Assembly (NCBI RefSeq): GCF_002954265.1
Contig: NZ_PPSL01000004.1
Location: forward strand, 310,001 to 374,000
DNA length: 64,000 bases
Direction of reading: 5' to 3'
DNA from: Flavipsychrobacter stenotrophus
GTDB taxonomy: Bacteria; Bacteroidota; Bacteroidia; Chitinophagales; Chitinophagaceae
The notes under the pieces: generated by a model
The model's input: only the letters and a program-made list of their open reading frames with translations
Database searches by the model: none
Told to the model about the DNA's origin: nothing
In this document: positions 43,198-51,425 of the stretch, one piece after another
Layout of the letters: each line of letters starts with the position of its first letter
Numbering within the stretch: the first letter of the stretch is position 1
Position numbers and translations under genes: made by a program

Positions 43198-43275
43198 TGG
43201 GCGCGAACCTACGGCTCGCGGGTAAGAGAGGGGGCTGCAATGCTACAAACCTTTTGCACCTGCGGTGCAATGATA
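43198..43275. repeat. Two hairpin repeats downstream of the acyltransferase
   Basis: CGCGAACC-TACG-GCTCGCG-like arms (about 43202-43221) and, further on, TTGCACC-TGC-GGTGCAA (7 bp, about 43255-43271). Both look like dispersed intergenic repeats; I see no gene here. Confidence 0.5.
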
Positions 43276-43336
43276 TGTTCTGAACGTAGCATTTTGAGGC
43301 CTAAGCGGTGTTATCAGACATACAGCAACAAAAGCA

Positions 43337-43369
43337 AAATCCCCGCTACACAACGTATAGCGGGGATTT
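43337..43369 (-). terminator. Terminator of the lytic transglycosylase gene
   Basis: A perfect 12-bp stem AAATCCCCGCTA / TAGCGGGGATTT with a 9-base loop, 20 bases past the stop; it reads into TGCTTTTG on the minus strand. Confidence 0.85.
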
Positions 43370-43389
43370 CTTATTGTATCTTTCTTTCC

Positions 43390-44571
43390 TTATTTACCTG
43401 CGAAAAAATCTGCTGACTTCTTGGTGAGGTATAGTTTCTTTTGAAGGAAAACGTCTGTTTTGTCTTTTGGTATGCGTAGCTTGTAAGTGCCACCTGCAAA
43501 ATTGTGGAAGGCAAACTGGTCGTAGTCAGGATTCCAGCGAGCCATGAGCTTCTTGTCTATGCCCAGCTCTATAGCCAGTACATCGAAAGATATAGGCTGA
43601 CTGATGCTGAGGATGTTCATGTTCTTCAGCTCATCATCGGTAAATGCTACTACCTTTTTTACTGGAACAGGCGTTGTAGCAGCTACAGTACCTGGTTTGC
43701 CCGGTGTAGCAGGTGCTGTACCGTTGGCAGCCATAGTAGCGGCTATCATTTCCTTTATTGCAGCTTCTTCATCTTTGTCTTTGCTGAACTTAAAGTCTAC
43801 CGGAATACTACCCAGGCTGATGAATTTGCTGAGGTTTTCGAAGATACTTGCAGTAGCTATGAAAGCCAGAACGTGGCCCTGAGTTTCGCGTGGCAGGTAT
43901 TCCTTGATGTCCCAGAAATTGTGACTACCTGTTTTTTCTATAGCCCTCAGTACCGGTGTAGGACCGCTGTTATAAGCGGCTACAACCAATAACCAGTCAT
44001 TGAGCTGGCTGTACAAAAGATCGAGATACTTGGTAGCAGCAGCAGTAGATTTGTTCCAGTCTGTACGCTCATCGTTCTTACGATTAACGGTCAGACCCAT
44101 CATACGGGCTGTTGTTTCCATCATCTGCCAAGGCCCTACGGCGCCGGCATGAGATACTGCTTTATGATTGAGTGCTGATTCTATAACTGCCAGATACTTC
44201 AGTTCCTTGGGCATTTTCTTCTGCTCCAGCACATTGTCCATTACAGAGAATGGGGTAGCGCTATTGCTCTGTACGCTGCTGAGGGTGCGGTTATGGATCT
44301 CCATGTACTTGCGTACAAAGTCGTTCACATATTCGTCTTTCTCACCAAAGTAAGCTTTTTCGCCTGCCAGGGGAACATGGTTATAAGGTAGTTTTTCCTG
44401 AGTGTTGGCGGCAAGCAAACCATTGGTAGTCTTAGGTTTGATGCCGGTTGATAGAGATGAGTCTGCCTTACCTGCTTTTGCAATAGGTTTGGCTATAATT
44501 TTCTGCTGAGCCATTGCTGAAGCAGCAGAAAGTGTAATGAAAATACTTGTCAAAAGAACTTTACATTGCAT
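43390..44571 (-). CDS. Lytic transglycosylase (SLT/MltD-like, GH23)
   Basis: A 393-residue envelope enzyme that cleaves peptidoglycan to 1,6-anhydro-muropeptides. The ATG at 44571 begins the signal peptide MQCKVLLTSIFITLSAASAMAQ; the longer frame from 44604 adds 11 residues. The SLT domain (about 105-230) has YLAVIESALN with catalytic Glu131, SHAGAVGPWQMMETTARMMG and VVAAYNSGPTPV. A C-terminal segment (about 330-393, ISFDVLAIELGIDKKLMARW) looks like a degenerate LysM-type peptidoglycan-binding domain. It stands alone with its own terminator. Confidence 0.92.
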   Translation of the reverse strand: MQCKVLLTSIFITLSAASAMAQQKIIAKPIAKAGKADSSLSTGIKPKTTNGLLAANTQEKLPYNHVPLAGEKAYFGEKDEYVNDFVRKYMEIHNRTLSSVQSNSATPFSVMDNVLEQKKMPKELKYLAVIESALNHKAVSHAGAVGPWQMMETTARMMGLTVNRKNDERTDWNKSTAAATKYLDLLYSQLNDWLLVVAAYNSGPTPVLRAIEKTGSHNFWDIKEYLPRETQGHVLAFIATASIFENLSKFISLGSIPVDFKFSKDKDEEAAIKEMIAATMAANGTAPATPGKPGTVAATTPVPVKKVVAFTDDELKNMNILSISQPISFDVLAIELGIDKKLMARWNPDYDQFAFHNFAGGTYKLRIPKDKTDVFLQKKLYLTKKSADFFAGK

Positions 44572-44675
44572 GTTTGATCGTTGTTTAAGCGGTGAAGCAT
44601 GCAACCCTGTACGAGAAGGGAAGCCTACAAAATGGATGATTCTATTTGGGGTATACCAGCCTGTTAGGTATTGTA

Positions 44676-44912
44676 CTATGCGTTGTTAGTAGTGTTGTTG
44701 ATCTTTTCTTTTTCTTTCATGCCTGATTCGATCTCAGTTTTGATACCGTCTTTAGCTTCGTTGAACTGACGGATACCCTGACCAAGACCTTTAGCCAATT
44801 CCGGTATTTTCTTACCACCAAACAACACAACAATGATCAGCAATAAAACGATCATTTCACCACCCGTAGGCATCCATGTAAGCAAAAGCGGATTAACATT
44901 CAATATTGTCAT
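44676..44912 (-). CDS. tatA: Twin-arginine translocase subunit TatA/TatE
   Basis: A 78-residue inner-membrane protein. The membrane helix GGEMIVLLLIIVVLFGGKKI is followed by the amphipathic helix LAKGLGQGIRQFNEAKDG and an acidic, Asn/Thr-rich tail. It forms the pore-like oligomer of the Tat system, which exports folded proteins. The FGGKK-P hinge is intact. No tatC is adjacent. The -7 box lies at 44961-44968. Confidence 0.93.
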   Translation of the reverse strand: MTILNVNPLLLTWMPTGGEMIVLLLIIVVLFGGKKIPELAKGLGQGIRQFNEAKDGIKTEIESGMKEKEKINNTTNNA

Positions 44913-44960
44913 ACTAGATTAGATTAAAACTGTTTATAATAATTTCATCAGGGTTTAAGG

Positions 44961-44968
44961 CAAAGCTA
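44961..44968 (-). promoter_or_regulatory. Bacteroidota -7 box (TAGCTTTG) before tatA
   Basis: TAGCTTTG on the minus strand matches TAnnTTTG exactly and lies 48 bases upstream of the tatA ATG at 44912. No clear -33 TTG was seen. Confidence 0.5.
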
Positions 44969-45101
44969 ATTCTTTTAGCCGATATAACCCTCTTATAAGG
45001 GTCGGATCAGCAATTTTAACACTTAAATGACCTGCTTTTATTGATAAATAGTTGGTTATAAAGTTTATTAATTATTAATGCATTTAGCTTGTCAAACAGG
45101 C

Positions 45102-46190
45102 CTAAGATATAGGTTCGCGGCTCAAAGTACCGGTTGTATATCTCCTCCATTTCTCTAATATCTCTGTCATGTCTGCCGGCAATTCAGAGTCAAATTTCAC
45201 AAACTCACCTGTTACCGGGTGTTTGAAGCCAAGCTCTTTAGCATGTAGTGCCTGCCTTTTCATTATGCTGAAGCAATTATCTATGAACTGCTTGTATTTA
45301 CTGAAAACGGTGCCTTTCACAATTCTATCTCCGCCATAGGTCGTATCACCAAACAGAGGATGGCCCAGATGTTTCATGTGGACCCTTATCTGGTGCGTAC
45401 GGCCGGTTTCAAGCCTTAATTCTACCAAAGTAGTATAGTTGAAGCGCTCCAATACCTTATAGTGGGTTATGGCTTCCTTGCTGCCATGGTCACCATCGGG
45501 GAAAGTATCCATTATTTTCCTGAAGCGCACATTGCGGGCAACAGGTACATTGATGGTCCCTTCGTCTTCCTCCAGGTCTCCCCATACCAGTGCTATGTAG
45601 CGCCTATGTACCGTATGGGCTTTGAACTGTGCAGAGAGATCTTGCATAGCATGCTCACTCTTAGCTATTACTATCAGTCCGGTGGTGTCCTTGTCTATTC
45701 TATGCGCCAGGCCTACACGGGGCAATCCTGTTTCTACATGTGTCTGCTGCAAATACCACGATATACCATTCACCAATGTGCCGCTGTAGTTGCCGCAGGC
45801 CGGGTGTACAACCATGCCTGCAGGCTTGTTGATAAGCATTACCGCATCATCTTCGTAAGCAATGTTCAAAGGCATCTCTTCGGGTATGATCTCGGTACTT
45901 TCTACACGGCGGGTATCATAAACAACAATATGCTCCAGTGGGCGAACTCTGTAGTTACTCTTTACTTTCTCACCGTTAACCAGTATCATTCCATCGTCAA
46001 GTGCCTGCTGCACCTTATTGCGGGTAGCACCAACCAGCCTTACCATAAGAAATTTATCTATGCGCAATGCTTCCTGTTTGGCAGAGGTTGTCATCTCAAA
46101 CCTGATGACCGGCTCATCACCGGCCTCTATGACGTCTTCTTCGGGTTCTTCGTCATCCCAGGTATCTTCCGGTATAAAATCTTCACTCAT
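45102..46190 (-). CDS. RluA/RluD-family 23S rRNA pseudouridine synthase
   Basis: A 362-residue enzyme. An acidic N-terminal extension (residues 1-30, rich in Asp and Glu) precedes an S4-like RNA-binding domain (about 38-100). The catalytic domain has LINKPAGMVVHPACGNYSGT and HRIDKDTTGLIVIAK, with catalytic Asp166 of HRID. RTHQIRVHMKHLGHPLFGD completes the signature. It makes pseudouridine in 23S rRNA, as RluD does in helix 69; the exact site cannot be read. The -7 box lies only a few bases before the ATG. Confidence 0.9.
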   Translation of the reverse strand: MSEDFIPEDTWDDEEPEEDVIEAGDEPVIRFEMTTSAKQEALRIDKFLMVRLVGATRNKVQQALDDGMILVNGEKVKSNYRVRPLEHIVVYDTRRVESTEIIPEEMPLNIAYEDDAVMLINKPAGMVVHPACGNYSGTLVNGISWYLQQTHVETGLPRVGLAHRIDKDTTGLIVIAKSEHAMQDLSAQFKAHTVHRRYIALVWGDLEEDEGTINVPVARNVRFRKIMDTFPDGDHGSKEAITHYKVLERFNYTTLVELRLETGRTHQIRVHMKHLGHPLFGDTTYGGDRIVKGTVFSKYKQFIDNCFSIMKRQALHAKELGFKHPVTGEFVKFDSELPADMTEILEKWRRYTTGTLSREPIS

Positions 46191-46194
46191 ACTG

Positions 46195-46202
46195 CAAAGT
46201 TA
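46195..46202 (-). promoter_or_regulatory. Bacteroidota -7 box (TAACTTTG) before the RluD-type gene
   Basis: TAACTTTG on the minus strand ends 4 bases before the ATG at 46190. The tandem repeat at 46210-46245 occupies the position of the -33 region. Confidence 0.6.
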
Positions 46203-46209
46203 CAATTTT

Positions 46210-46245
46210 AATGGCTCAATGGCTTAATGGCTCAATTGCTCAATG
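46210..46245. repeat. 8-base tandem repeat AATGGCTC
   Basis: AATGGCTC, AATGGCTT, AATGGCTC, AATTGCTC and AATGAG follow one another. It lies just upstream of the -7 box of the RluD-type gene. Confidence 0.75.
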
Positions 46246-46343
46246 AGTTTAATGTGGAAATGTGATCAATATGAAAATGTGGAAATTCATGCGGCAATGT
46301 GGTGGAATGCGCTGGAGTTCGAATACGAGAATCAATAATGTAG

Positions 46344-46365
46344 GGGCAATCCCTTGCGGTTGCCC
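46344..46365. repeat. GGGCAA...TTGCCC hairpin repeat, copy 3
   Basis: Identical over 22 bases to copy 2 at 12811-12832. It is followed 10 bases later by the ACCACGCGATAGC module. Confidence 0.75.
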
Positions 46366-46375
46366 GCCCTATGCC

Positions 46376-46436
46376 ACCACGCGATAGCGTAGACATTAGT
46401 TCTCCCTCTTTTTTGGGGAGGGTTGGGGGTGAGGCT
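46376..46436. repeat. ACCACGCGATAGC module, copy 2
   Basis: Begins ACCACGCGATAGCGTAGAC, has TCTCCCTC...GGGGAGGG arms, and ends GGGGGTGAGGCT, in the same order as 21829-21891. Confidence 0.7.
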
Positions 46437-46446
46437 TTTACCACTC

Positions 46447-47178
46447 CTAGGCCAGCACCGGTAACAGCAAACTATTCAGATCATCTATTCCTGGCAGATT
46501 TTCGCAGACAAAGCCCTCGGCATACTGGGTACCTATACGCTTGCCACAGAGCATATCGCGAGATTTGATCGTCTCTAAAAAGTTGCCGGTAGATATATAA
46601 GTAAGCGGTTCGTTAGAGTTAGGATCATGAAACTGGCTGGTGTAGCACTTTATAGCTTCCATCTTTTCCTCAAAAGTGTCTGATATATCAACTGCAAATG
46701 AAGGGTCGAGAGCCCTGTCCTGTATCATATGGAAGACACGTTTAGGGCGCCATGCTTCCTGCGGCTGGCCCTCCCATTCCGTTTCTATCTTGCGCAATCC
46801 GGCAAGAAAACAGGCATCAGCTATTAATCTGCCACCCTTGCCATGGTCGGGGTGACGGTCTTCAAGTGCATTGGCTATAACTATTTCGGGGCGGTAATGG
46901 CGTATATATGCTATCAGTTTTCTCTGGTTCTCTTCATCATTTCGGAAAAAACCATCGGCCATTTGTGCGTTGTGCCTTACCAGTACGCCCATTGATTTTG
47001 CTGCGTTTGCTGCCTCTTCATACCTCGCTGTTACCGATCCACGTGTGCCCAGTTCTCCTTCTGTAAGATCTACTATACCCACAGCATCACCAGCTTTTAT
47101 ATGCTTCAACAAGGTGCCGGCGGCACTTAGTTCTATATCATCGGGATGGGCGGCTATAGCCAGTATGTGCAACTTCAT
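46447..47178 (-). CDS. bshB1: PIG-L family N-acetyl-GlcNAc-malate deacetylase, BshB1 type
   Basis: A 243-residue zinc-dependent deacetylase. The ATG at 47178 gives MKLHILAIAAHPDDIELSAA; the longer frame from 47250 adds 24 unsupported residues. AHPDDIE (10-16) and DRHPDHGKGG hold the zinc and catalytic residues, and LTEGELGTRG is typical of BshB1. In the bacillithiol pathway it removes the acetyl group of GlcNAc-malate before cysteine is added. Related PIG-L enzymes act on other amino sugars, so the bacillithiol role rests on the close motif match. The -7 box lies at 47203-47210. Confidence 0.85.
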   Translation of the reverse strand: MKLHILAIAAHPDDIELSAAGTLLKHIKAGDAVGIVDLTEGELGTRGSVTARYEEAANAAKSMGVLVRHNAQMADGFFRNDEENQRKLIAYIRHYRPEIVIANALEDRHPDHGKGGRLIADACFLAGLRKIETEWEGQPQEAWRPKRVFHMIQDRALDPSFAVDISDTFEEKMEAIKCYTSQFHDPNSNEPLTYISTGNFLETIKSRDMLCGKRIGTQYAEGFVCENLPGIDDLNSLLLPVLA

Positions 47179-47202
47179 AAGTCTCAGAAATAAATAAGGC
47201 TG

Positions 47203-47210
47203 CAAAGATA
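47203..47210 (-). promoter_or_regulatory. Bacteroidota -7 box (TATCTTTG) before bshB1
   Basis: TATCTTTG on the minus strand, 24 bases upstream of ATG 47178. It lies inside the longer frame, which supports the inner start. Confidence 0.55.
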
Positions 47211-47286
47211 GGTACATATATAGTTGTGCCGCTTTTTCCGCCAGAATCAATCTTTTTGTAGATTTAATGATTCATTGCTTAATTCT

Positions 47287-47697
47287 ATGAGACACATTAT
47301 TATTCTATTTCTTCTGCTCATTTCCATTGGTACATTGGCCCAGATGAAGCAAATGCCTGTACCTAAAGTAAAATTAGGTACCATTATAGGCAATCATATG
47401 GATAGCGGCAGGGTAGTGAGGCCGCAGGTCTCATCGGCAGAGATACTGGCTTTTCCTTACCTGGTGGTGGATGAACCGGGATGGAAGGTAGTGGAGTATA
47501 AGTGCTCAATGTTGTCATCTGAAAAAGAATACTGGGGGCCATTTGTAATTGGCAACTCCAAACTTGATGACAGAATTATAGAACATGTGAAGAGTGCCGG
47601 TTTCAAAAAAGGGCGCATGTTCCTGGAAAACATAAGGATAGAAAAGGATGGGGTAAAGAGTGTGACCAATAATATTATTATTGATTATAGTAATTGA
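47287..47697 (+). CDS. Small secreted protein resembling the C-terminal domain of GldM
   Basis: A 136-residue protein; ATG 47287 begins the signal peptide MRHIIILFLLLISIGTLAQ. The mature domain has VVEYKCSMLSSEKEYWGPFV, then LDDRIIEHVKSAGFKKGR, a strand (MFLENIRIEKDG) and a closing IIIDYS. The order agrees with the last domain of GldM here and with the secreted protein at 22582-22962 (GPYPTHG versus GPFVIGN). It overlaps no neighbour; the following gene begins 5 bases after its stop. No T9SS gene is next to it. Confidence 0.6.
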   Translation: MRHIIILFLLLISIGTLAQMKQMPVPKVKLGTIIGNHMDSGRVVRPQVSSAEILAFPYLVVDEPGWKVVEYKCSMLSSEKEYWGPFVIGNSKLDDRIIEHVKSAGFKKGRMFLENIRIEKDGVKSVTNNIIIDYSN

Positions 47698-47702
47698 GCT
47701 AT

Positions 47703-48668
47703 ATGGGGCAGAGAGGAAATTACTTATTGAAAACATCAGATGGAATTACTATTCATTATACACATTGGCGTGCCATATCTATAATGCCTGACCTATATCT
47801 GGGTGAAAATCAGTTTATTGAATTTGTACGCGAATGCAAAGTTAATGAGGAGTTGCTCGAACAGCCCTGGATAGAGGGCTGCGTGCTGGTAGATATGCCA
47901 GAACGTAAACTGTATTTCTGGTGCGTGGCGTGTACTTTCGAGTCATCGGTGATGGATTATTTTATATCTGCATTGGAAAGGAAATGGCCAGGATGGAAGG
48001 TTTCTCAGCTAAAGAAGAGGATGTATGATATTGAAGAACTTTTAAGCATAGACTACACATCGCAACAGGATAGGCATGTAATTGATATGCCGGCACGGGC
48101 ACAAATAGTTGATGATTCTATTGCCGATTGGGAGACGGCTCTCGTTGTTATAAAACATAATAATGATGCTTTTATTACTAAGACGGGTGATCTTTCGGCG
48201 GAACAGATCGTTGCTTATGGGCCGGATGCCATTTCTCTGCTTATTGAAAAGCAGCAATATGTGTTGCCTGCTGAACTTGACATCAAGGCAACAGAGTGTA
48301 TAGTTATAGACACAGGTCAAAAACAGATTGTAATGAGTTCAAGCTCTTTACATCTGTGGGAGGATAATTCTTACAAGTGGGATGGCTATAGTTGTGTAGT
48401 AGGTGATCATGGCTATCCGGGCGTATTAAAAATTGCGGGGTTTGATGTGTCGGAGCTGGTAATGCCAATGGAAGCAGCTGCCCGGAAATGTAACGAACTA
48501 ACGCAGCCACAGGATGGCTTTGACCCATATGGGTTTGCTGAGAATATGAGAACTCATGCAAGTGACGACATTCAATTTAATCCTGATTTTTTTGATACGG
48601 TAAAGCCGAAAAGATCTTGGTTCGACAAATTTAGAGCAATGATGAATAAATTTTTACGTGGAGAGTGA
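47703..48668 (+). CDS. Hypothetical cytoplasmic protein, about 321 residues
   Basis: No signal peptide or membrane helix. The start was set at ATG 47703 (MGQRGNYLLK); a TTG at 47694 overlaps the upstream stop. The protein is acidic and rich in aromatic residues. Features that can be seen are DLYLGENQFIEFVREC, WIEGCVLVDMPERKLYFWC, KWPGWKVSQLKKRMYDIEEL, and a basic C-terminus WFDKFRAMMNKFLRGE. I do not recognise the family. It follows a small secreted protein by 5 bases and may be co-transcribed with it. Confidence 0.6.
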   Translation: MGQRGNYLLKTSDGITIHYTHWRAISIMPDLYLGENQFIEFVRECKVNEELLEQPWIEGCVLVDMPERKLYFWCVACTFESSVMDYFISALERKWPGWKVSQLKKRMYDIEELLSIDYTSQQDRHVIDMPARAQIVDDSIADWETALVVIKHNNDAFITKTGDLSAEQIVAYGPDAISLLIEKQQYVLPAELDIKATECIVIDTGQKQIVMSSSSLHLWEDNSYKWDGYSCVVGDHGYPGVLKIAGFDVSELVMPMEAAARKCNELTQPQDGFDPYGFAENMRTHASDDIQFNPDFFDTVKPKRSWFDKFRAMMNKFLRGE

Positions 48669-48736
48669 GCATTGGCTGCGATAATTTATCTGTCGTGCTT
48701 CTTTCCACTTTTCCCCAATTAACCTATTTTTACTGC

Positions 48737-49612
48737 ATGAAAGTATTCATATCAGGAGCATCAGGATTGGTAGGTGGTAACTGCCTAAAGCATTTTACAG
48801 AAATGGGCTGGACGGCTGTCGGCTCTTATTTTTCATACCCTGTAGATGGTACAGTGTTTTATGATACCCTCAATCCTGCTGATGATAAGAACTTTGATGT
48901 AGTGGCTTTTGCTCCTGATGTGATCGTGCATTGTGGTGCGCTTACTCATGTTGACTATTGCGAGGCCAACGTGCAGGAGAGTTATGATAAGACCGTGCAG
49001 AGCACCATCAACCTTATAGCCCTTGCCAAGCAGTGCAATGCCCGCATGGTATACATCTCAACAGACTATGTGTTTGATGGTCACAATGGCCCTTACAGGG
49101 AGGATGCGCCGGTAAATCCGCTGAGTGTATATGCCCGTCATAAGCTGGAAGGCGAAGAAAAGGTTTTGTCTGAGATCGTTGGTGCACTGGTACTGCGTGT
49201 TACCAATGTATATGGTAATGAGGTGCGCGGCAAGAACTTTATTGCCCGTATCATAGATCAGGCAAAGAACAAACAAAAACTCACTTTAAAACTGCCATAC
49301 GACCAGTACGCATCTCCTGCTAATGCATGGGACATAGCCCGCTCTATGTTTGTATTGCTGAGAGATAATAAAGAAGGCATTTACCACATTGCCAGCACCG
49401 ACTACCTGAACAGAGTAGAGCTGGCGCTGCGTGTACTGTCGTATTTCCCCGATGCTGAGTACGACCTTATACCTATGAGCACGGCGCAGTTGGCGCAACC
49501 CGCTGCCCGTCCGCTATTGGCCGGTTTTGTTAAGTCTAAATTCAGTAGTGAATACCCCGATTTCTTGTACGGTAATATAGACTCGTACATGCGGGAAGTG
49601 ATGAATTCTTAG
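48737..49612 (+). CDS. RmlD-like dTDP-4-dehydrorhamnose reductase family protein
   Basis: A 291-residue NAD(P)-dependent short-chain reductase. The ATG at 48737 gives MKVFISGASGLVGGNCL with the nucleotide-binding GASGLVGG (7-14); the longer frame from 48665 is not supported. The substrate-binding signature STDYVFDG lies at 108-115, and the catalytic YxxxK is Tyr132-Lys136 in VYARHKLEGE. RmlD-type proteins reduce dTDP-4-keto-sugars to dTDP-L-rhamnose; others act on SAM synthase regulation or related sugars. The rest of the rml pathway is not nearby, so the substrate is uncertain. Confidence 0.85.
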   Translation: MKVFISGASGLVGGNCLKHFTEMGWTAVGSYFSYPVDGTVFYDTLNPADDKNFDVVAFAPDVIVHCGALTHVDYCEANVQESYDKTVQSTINLIALAKQCNARMVYISTDYVFDGHNGPYREDAPVNPLSVYARHKLEGEEKVLSEIVGALVLRVTNVYGNEVRGKNFIARIIDQAKNKQKLTLKLPYDQYASPANAWDIARSMFVLLRDNKEGIYHIASTDYLNRVELALRVLSYFPDAEYDLIPMSTAQLAQPAARPLLAGFVKSKFSSEYPDFLYGNIDSYMREVMNS

Positions 49613-49712
49613 ATTGGTCGTAAGTCGTGGGAAGATTGGATAATCTTGCCATGTGCTGCTTTATGCAATAATTTTAACTGCCAATCGTTTCTGAGTTTAA
49701 TAGTTTTGAATT

Positions 49713-50138
49713 ATGCGTAAGACATACACAATTGTATTTAGTTCATTAGTGCTTCTGGTGCAGTCGTGCGACAGGCAACAATGTAAGAATACAGATGCGG
49801 TATTTGATCAGTTCAAGCCAATTCAGAAAGAATATAAAGCAGAGTTGGTGAAAAAGATCAGTATGGTAGAAAGGGAGAAACTAACCTATTGGATCAGCGA
49901 GCGGATAGTGGACGATGGCCGAACTTATATGGTGGTAGATGTACAAGGCGATGGGTTGTGTGCCAAAGCAGTTATCGACATTACCTATGTGCCGCAGACA
50001 AGCAGTTTAAAGTCATTCCAGGAATCAACCGGCAAGGGTTATAGTGGTGCAAAACTGGATGGCTTGAAGTACAGTATAAACAATATGGATGGGGAATATA
50101 ATTTCTTCTTTGTGAATGTTGATAGGATAGTAGATTAG
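49713..50138 (+). CDS. Small lipoprotein of unknown function
   Basis: A 141-residue lipoprotein: MRKTYTIVFSSLVLLVQSCD with lipobox LVQSC (Cys19). The mature part has EYKAELVKKISMVEREKLTY, then WISERIVDDGRTYMVVDVQG and a Gly/Tyr-rich C-terminus. No recognised domain. It stands alone, with a shared terminator downstream that also serves the convergent T9SS cargo gene. Confidence 0.65.
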   Translation: MRKTYTIVFSSLVLLVQSCDRQQCKNTDAVFDQFKPIQKEYKAELVKKISMVEREKLTYWISERIVDDGRTYMVVDVQGDGLCAKAVIDITYVPQTSSLKSFQESTGKGYSGAKLDGLKYSINNMDGEYNFFFVNVDRIVD

Positions 50139-50166
50139 GATAGATTCTTTTTCCCGGTTATAAACA

Positions 50167-50198
50167 AAAGAGGTTGCCTGTTTCCAGGCAACCTCTTT
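50167..50198. terminator. Bidirectional terminator between convergent genes
   Basis: A 14-bp perfect stem (AAAGAGGTTGCCTG / CAGGCAACCTCTTT) with a TTTC loop. It lies 28 bases after the lipoprotein stop and 22 bases after the stop of the convergent T9SS cargo gene. Confidence 0.85.
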
Positions 50199-50220
50199 AA
50201 GTATTGTGCAATAAACGTTA

Positions 50221-51324
50221 TTACTTGATAACGCTCATTTTGCTTGCCATACCATCACCTTCCGTAGTGCGGATCAGGTAGATGTATTCGCCGGCAGCCA
50301 GTGCAGTTGTGTTCAATTCAACTATCTGCGTACCTGCATTGTAGTTTTCTGTCATTGTCTTAACTACTTTACCAGACATGTCAGTAACAGAGATAGTTAC
50401 TTCAGTAGCCTTAGCTAAAGCGAACTTGATGTTAGTTACGTTAGTAGCAGGGTTAGGGTAGTTGCCAAAGATAGTAAGGTTGTTACGGGTAACACCTTCT
50501 ACGCTTGTAGCGGCAGTTCCAACAGTAATGATCGGGAAGATGAAGAAGTGATTAGCTACACCAAAATCTTCTGTGTAGAAATCAACCCATGAACCATTAG
50601 CTAACATAGCAACGTTAGCATTGTTGACGATTGTATCACCACCAACCAAACGGTATCCCCATGTATTTCTTTCACCCTGGCTGCTTGTAACCAAACCAAT
50701 TGTATCACCGCCAAAATTCGCAGCGTTGTAATTGATGGTGTAACCAACGTAGAAATTAGAGATGTATGGGCTTGGTGTAGTGAATGTATACGATTTGATA
50801 GTATCGCTTCCACCAGATACTGTAGAAATACCTAAAGCAGTAACAGGAACCGTTACTGAATCAAGTGCGGTACGTGGCAGGCCGCTGTTAAAGTAGTGAG
50901 GTCCAAGAACATTTGGACTCTGTGCAGCTACACTCCATGTGTACAACTTAATGGTCTTAGTAGATGCCGGATTAACAACACCAGTAAAATAGGCGATAAC
51001 GCCTGTTACCTGTGCAGATGTAGTGCCAAAGTTAACATCATAGCGCTCAGCAAAACCTTTGTCGCCAAAAGCGTTCATGCCTGTCATGTAGCCACTGTCG
51101 GAGTTTGAACCCGCAGCATAATACAACGCCAGAGTATCTGCAGAAGTGATGTGTCCAAGTGTATCAACGTCACCTACAGCGGTAGTTTTAGCTGCGGGAA
51201 TATGATCACCTGCTACAGAATGAGACCTGATAGGACTTACTGCGGTAATAGAAGACTTTGCATGCTGTGCGAAAGCCGATAGAGCTACAGTAGTAGCAAT
51301 AGATAAGAGGAAAACTTTTTTCAT
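50221..51324 (-). CDS. T9SS type A sorting-domain secreted protein
   Basis: A 367-residue secreted protein with signal peptide MKKVFLLSIATTVALSAFAQ. The C-terminal domain (about 280-367) is a type A T9SS sorting signal: LTIFGNYPNPATNVTNIKF, VTISVTDMSGKVVKTM, GEYIYLIRTTEGDGMASKMS. This domain directs export through the GldKLMN-powered T9SS and is usually removed and replaced by a surface anchor. The middle is a Ser/Thr/Gly-rich beta domain without a named family. The genes for the secretion motor lie at 29-34 kb in the same window. Confidence 0.85.
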   Translation of the reverse strand: MKKVFLLSIATTVALSAFAQHAKSSITAVSPIRSHSVAGDHIPAAKTTAVGDVDTLGHITSADTLALYYAAGSNSDSGYMTGMNAFGDKGFAERYDVNFGTTSAQVTGVIAYFTGVVNPASTKTIKLYTWSVAAQSPNVLGPHYFNSGLPRTALDSVTVPVTALGISTVSGGSDTIKSYTFTTPSPYISNFYVGYTINYNAANFGGDTIGLVTSSQGERNTWGYRLVGGDTIVNNANVAMLANGSWVDFYTEDFGVANHFFIFPIITVGTAATSVEGVTRNNLTIFGNYPNPATNVTNIKFALAKATEVTISVTDMSGKVVKTMTENYNAGTQIVELNTTALAAGEYIYLIRTTEGDGMASKMSVIK

Positions 51325-51425
51325 AACTTTTTTCTCGTTTAAGAATTTTTAAGTGAGGGATAAAGTTAAGAAGAGCGGCACTGTAGCAACCTTAATTTTA
51401 CGTTAAAAAGGTAATTTGTTGTTTT

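Noticed and set aside
45462-46211. 249-codon open frame antisense to the RluD-type gene
   Set aside because: It is fully inside the pseudouridine synthase gene, is rich in His/Tyr/Cys as a mirror frame, and has no family match.
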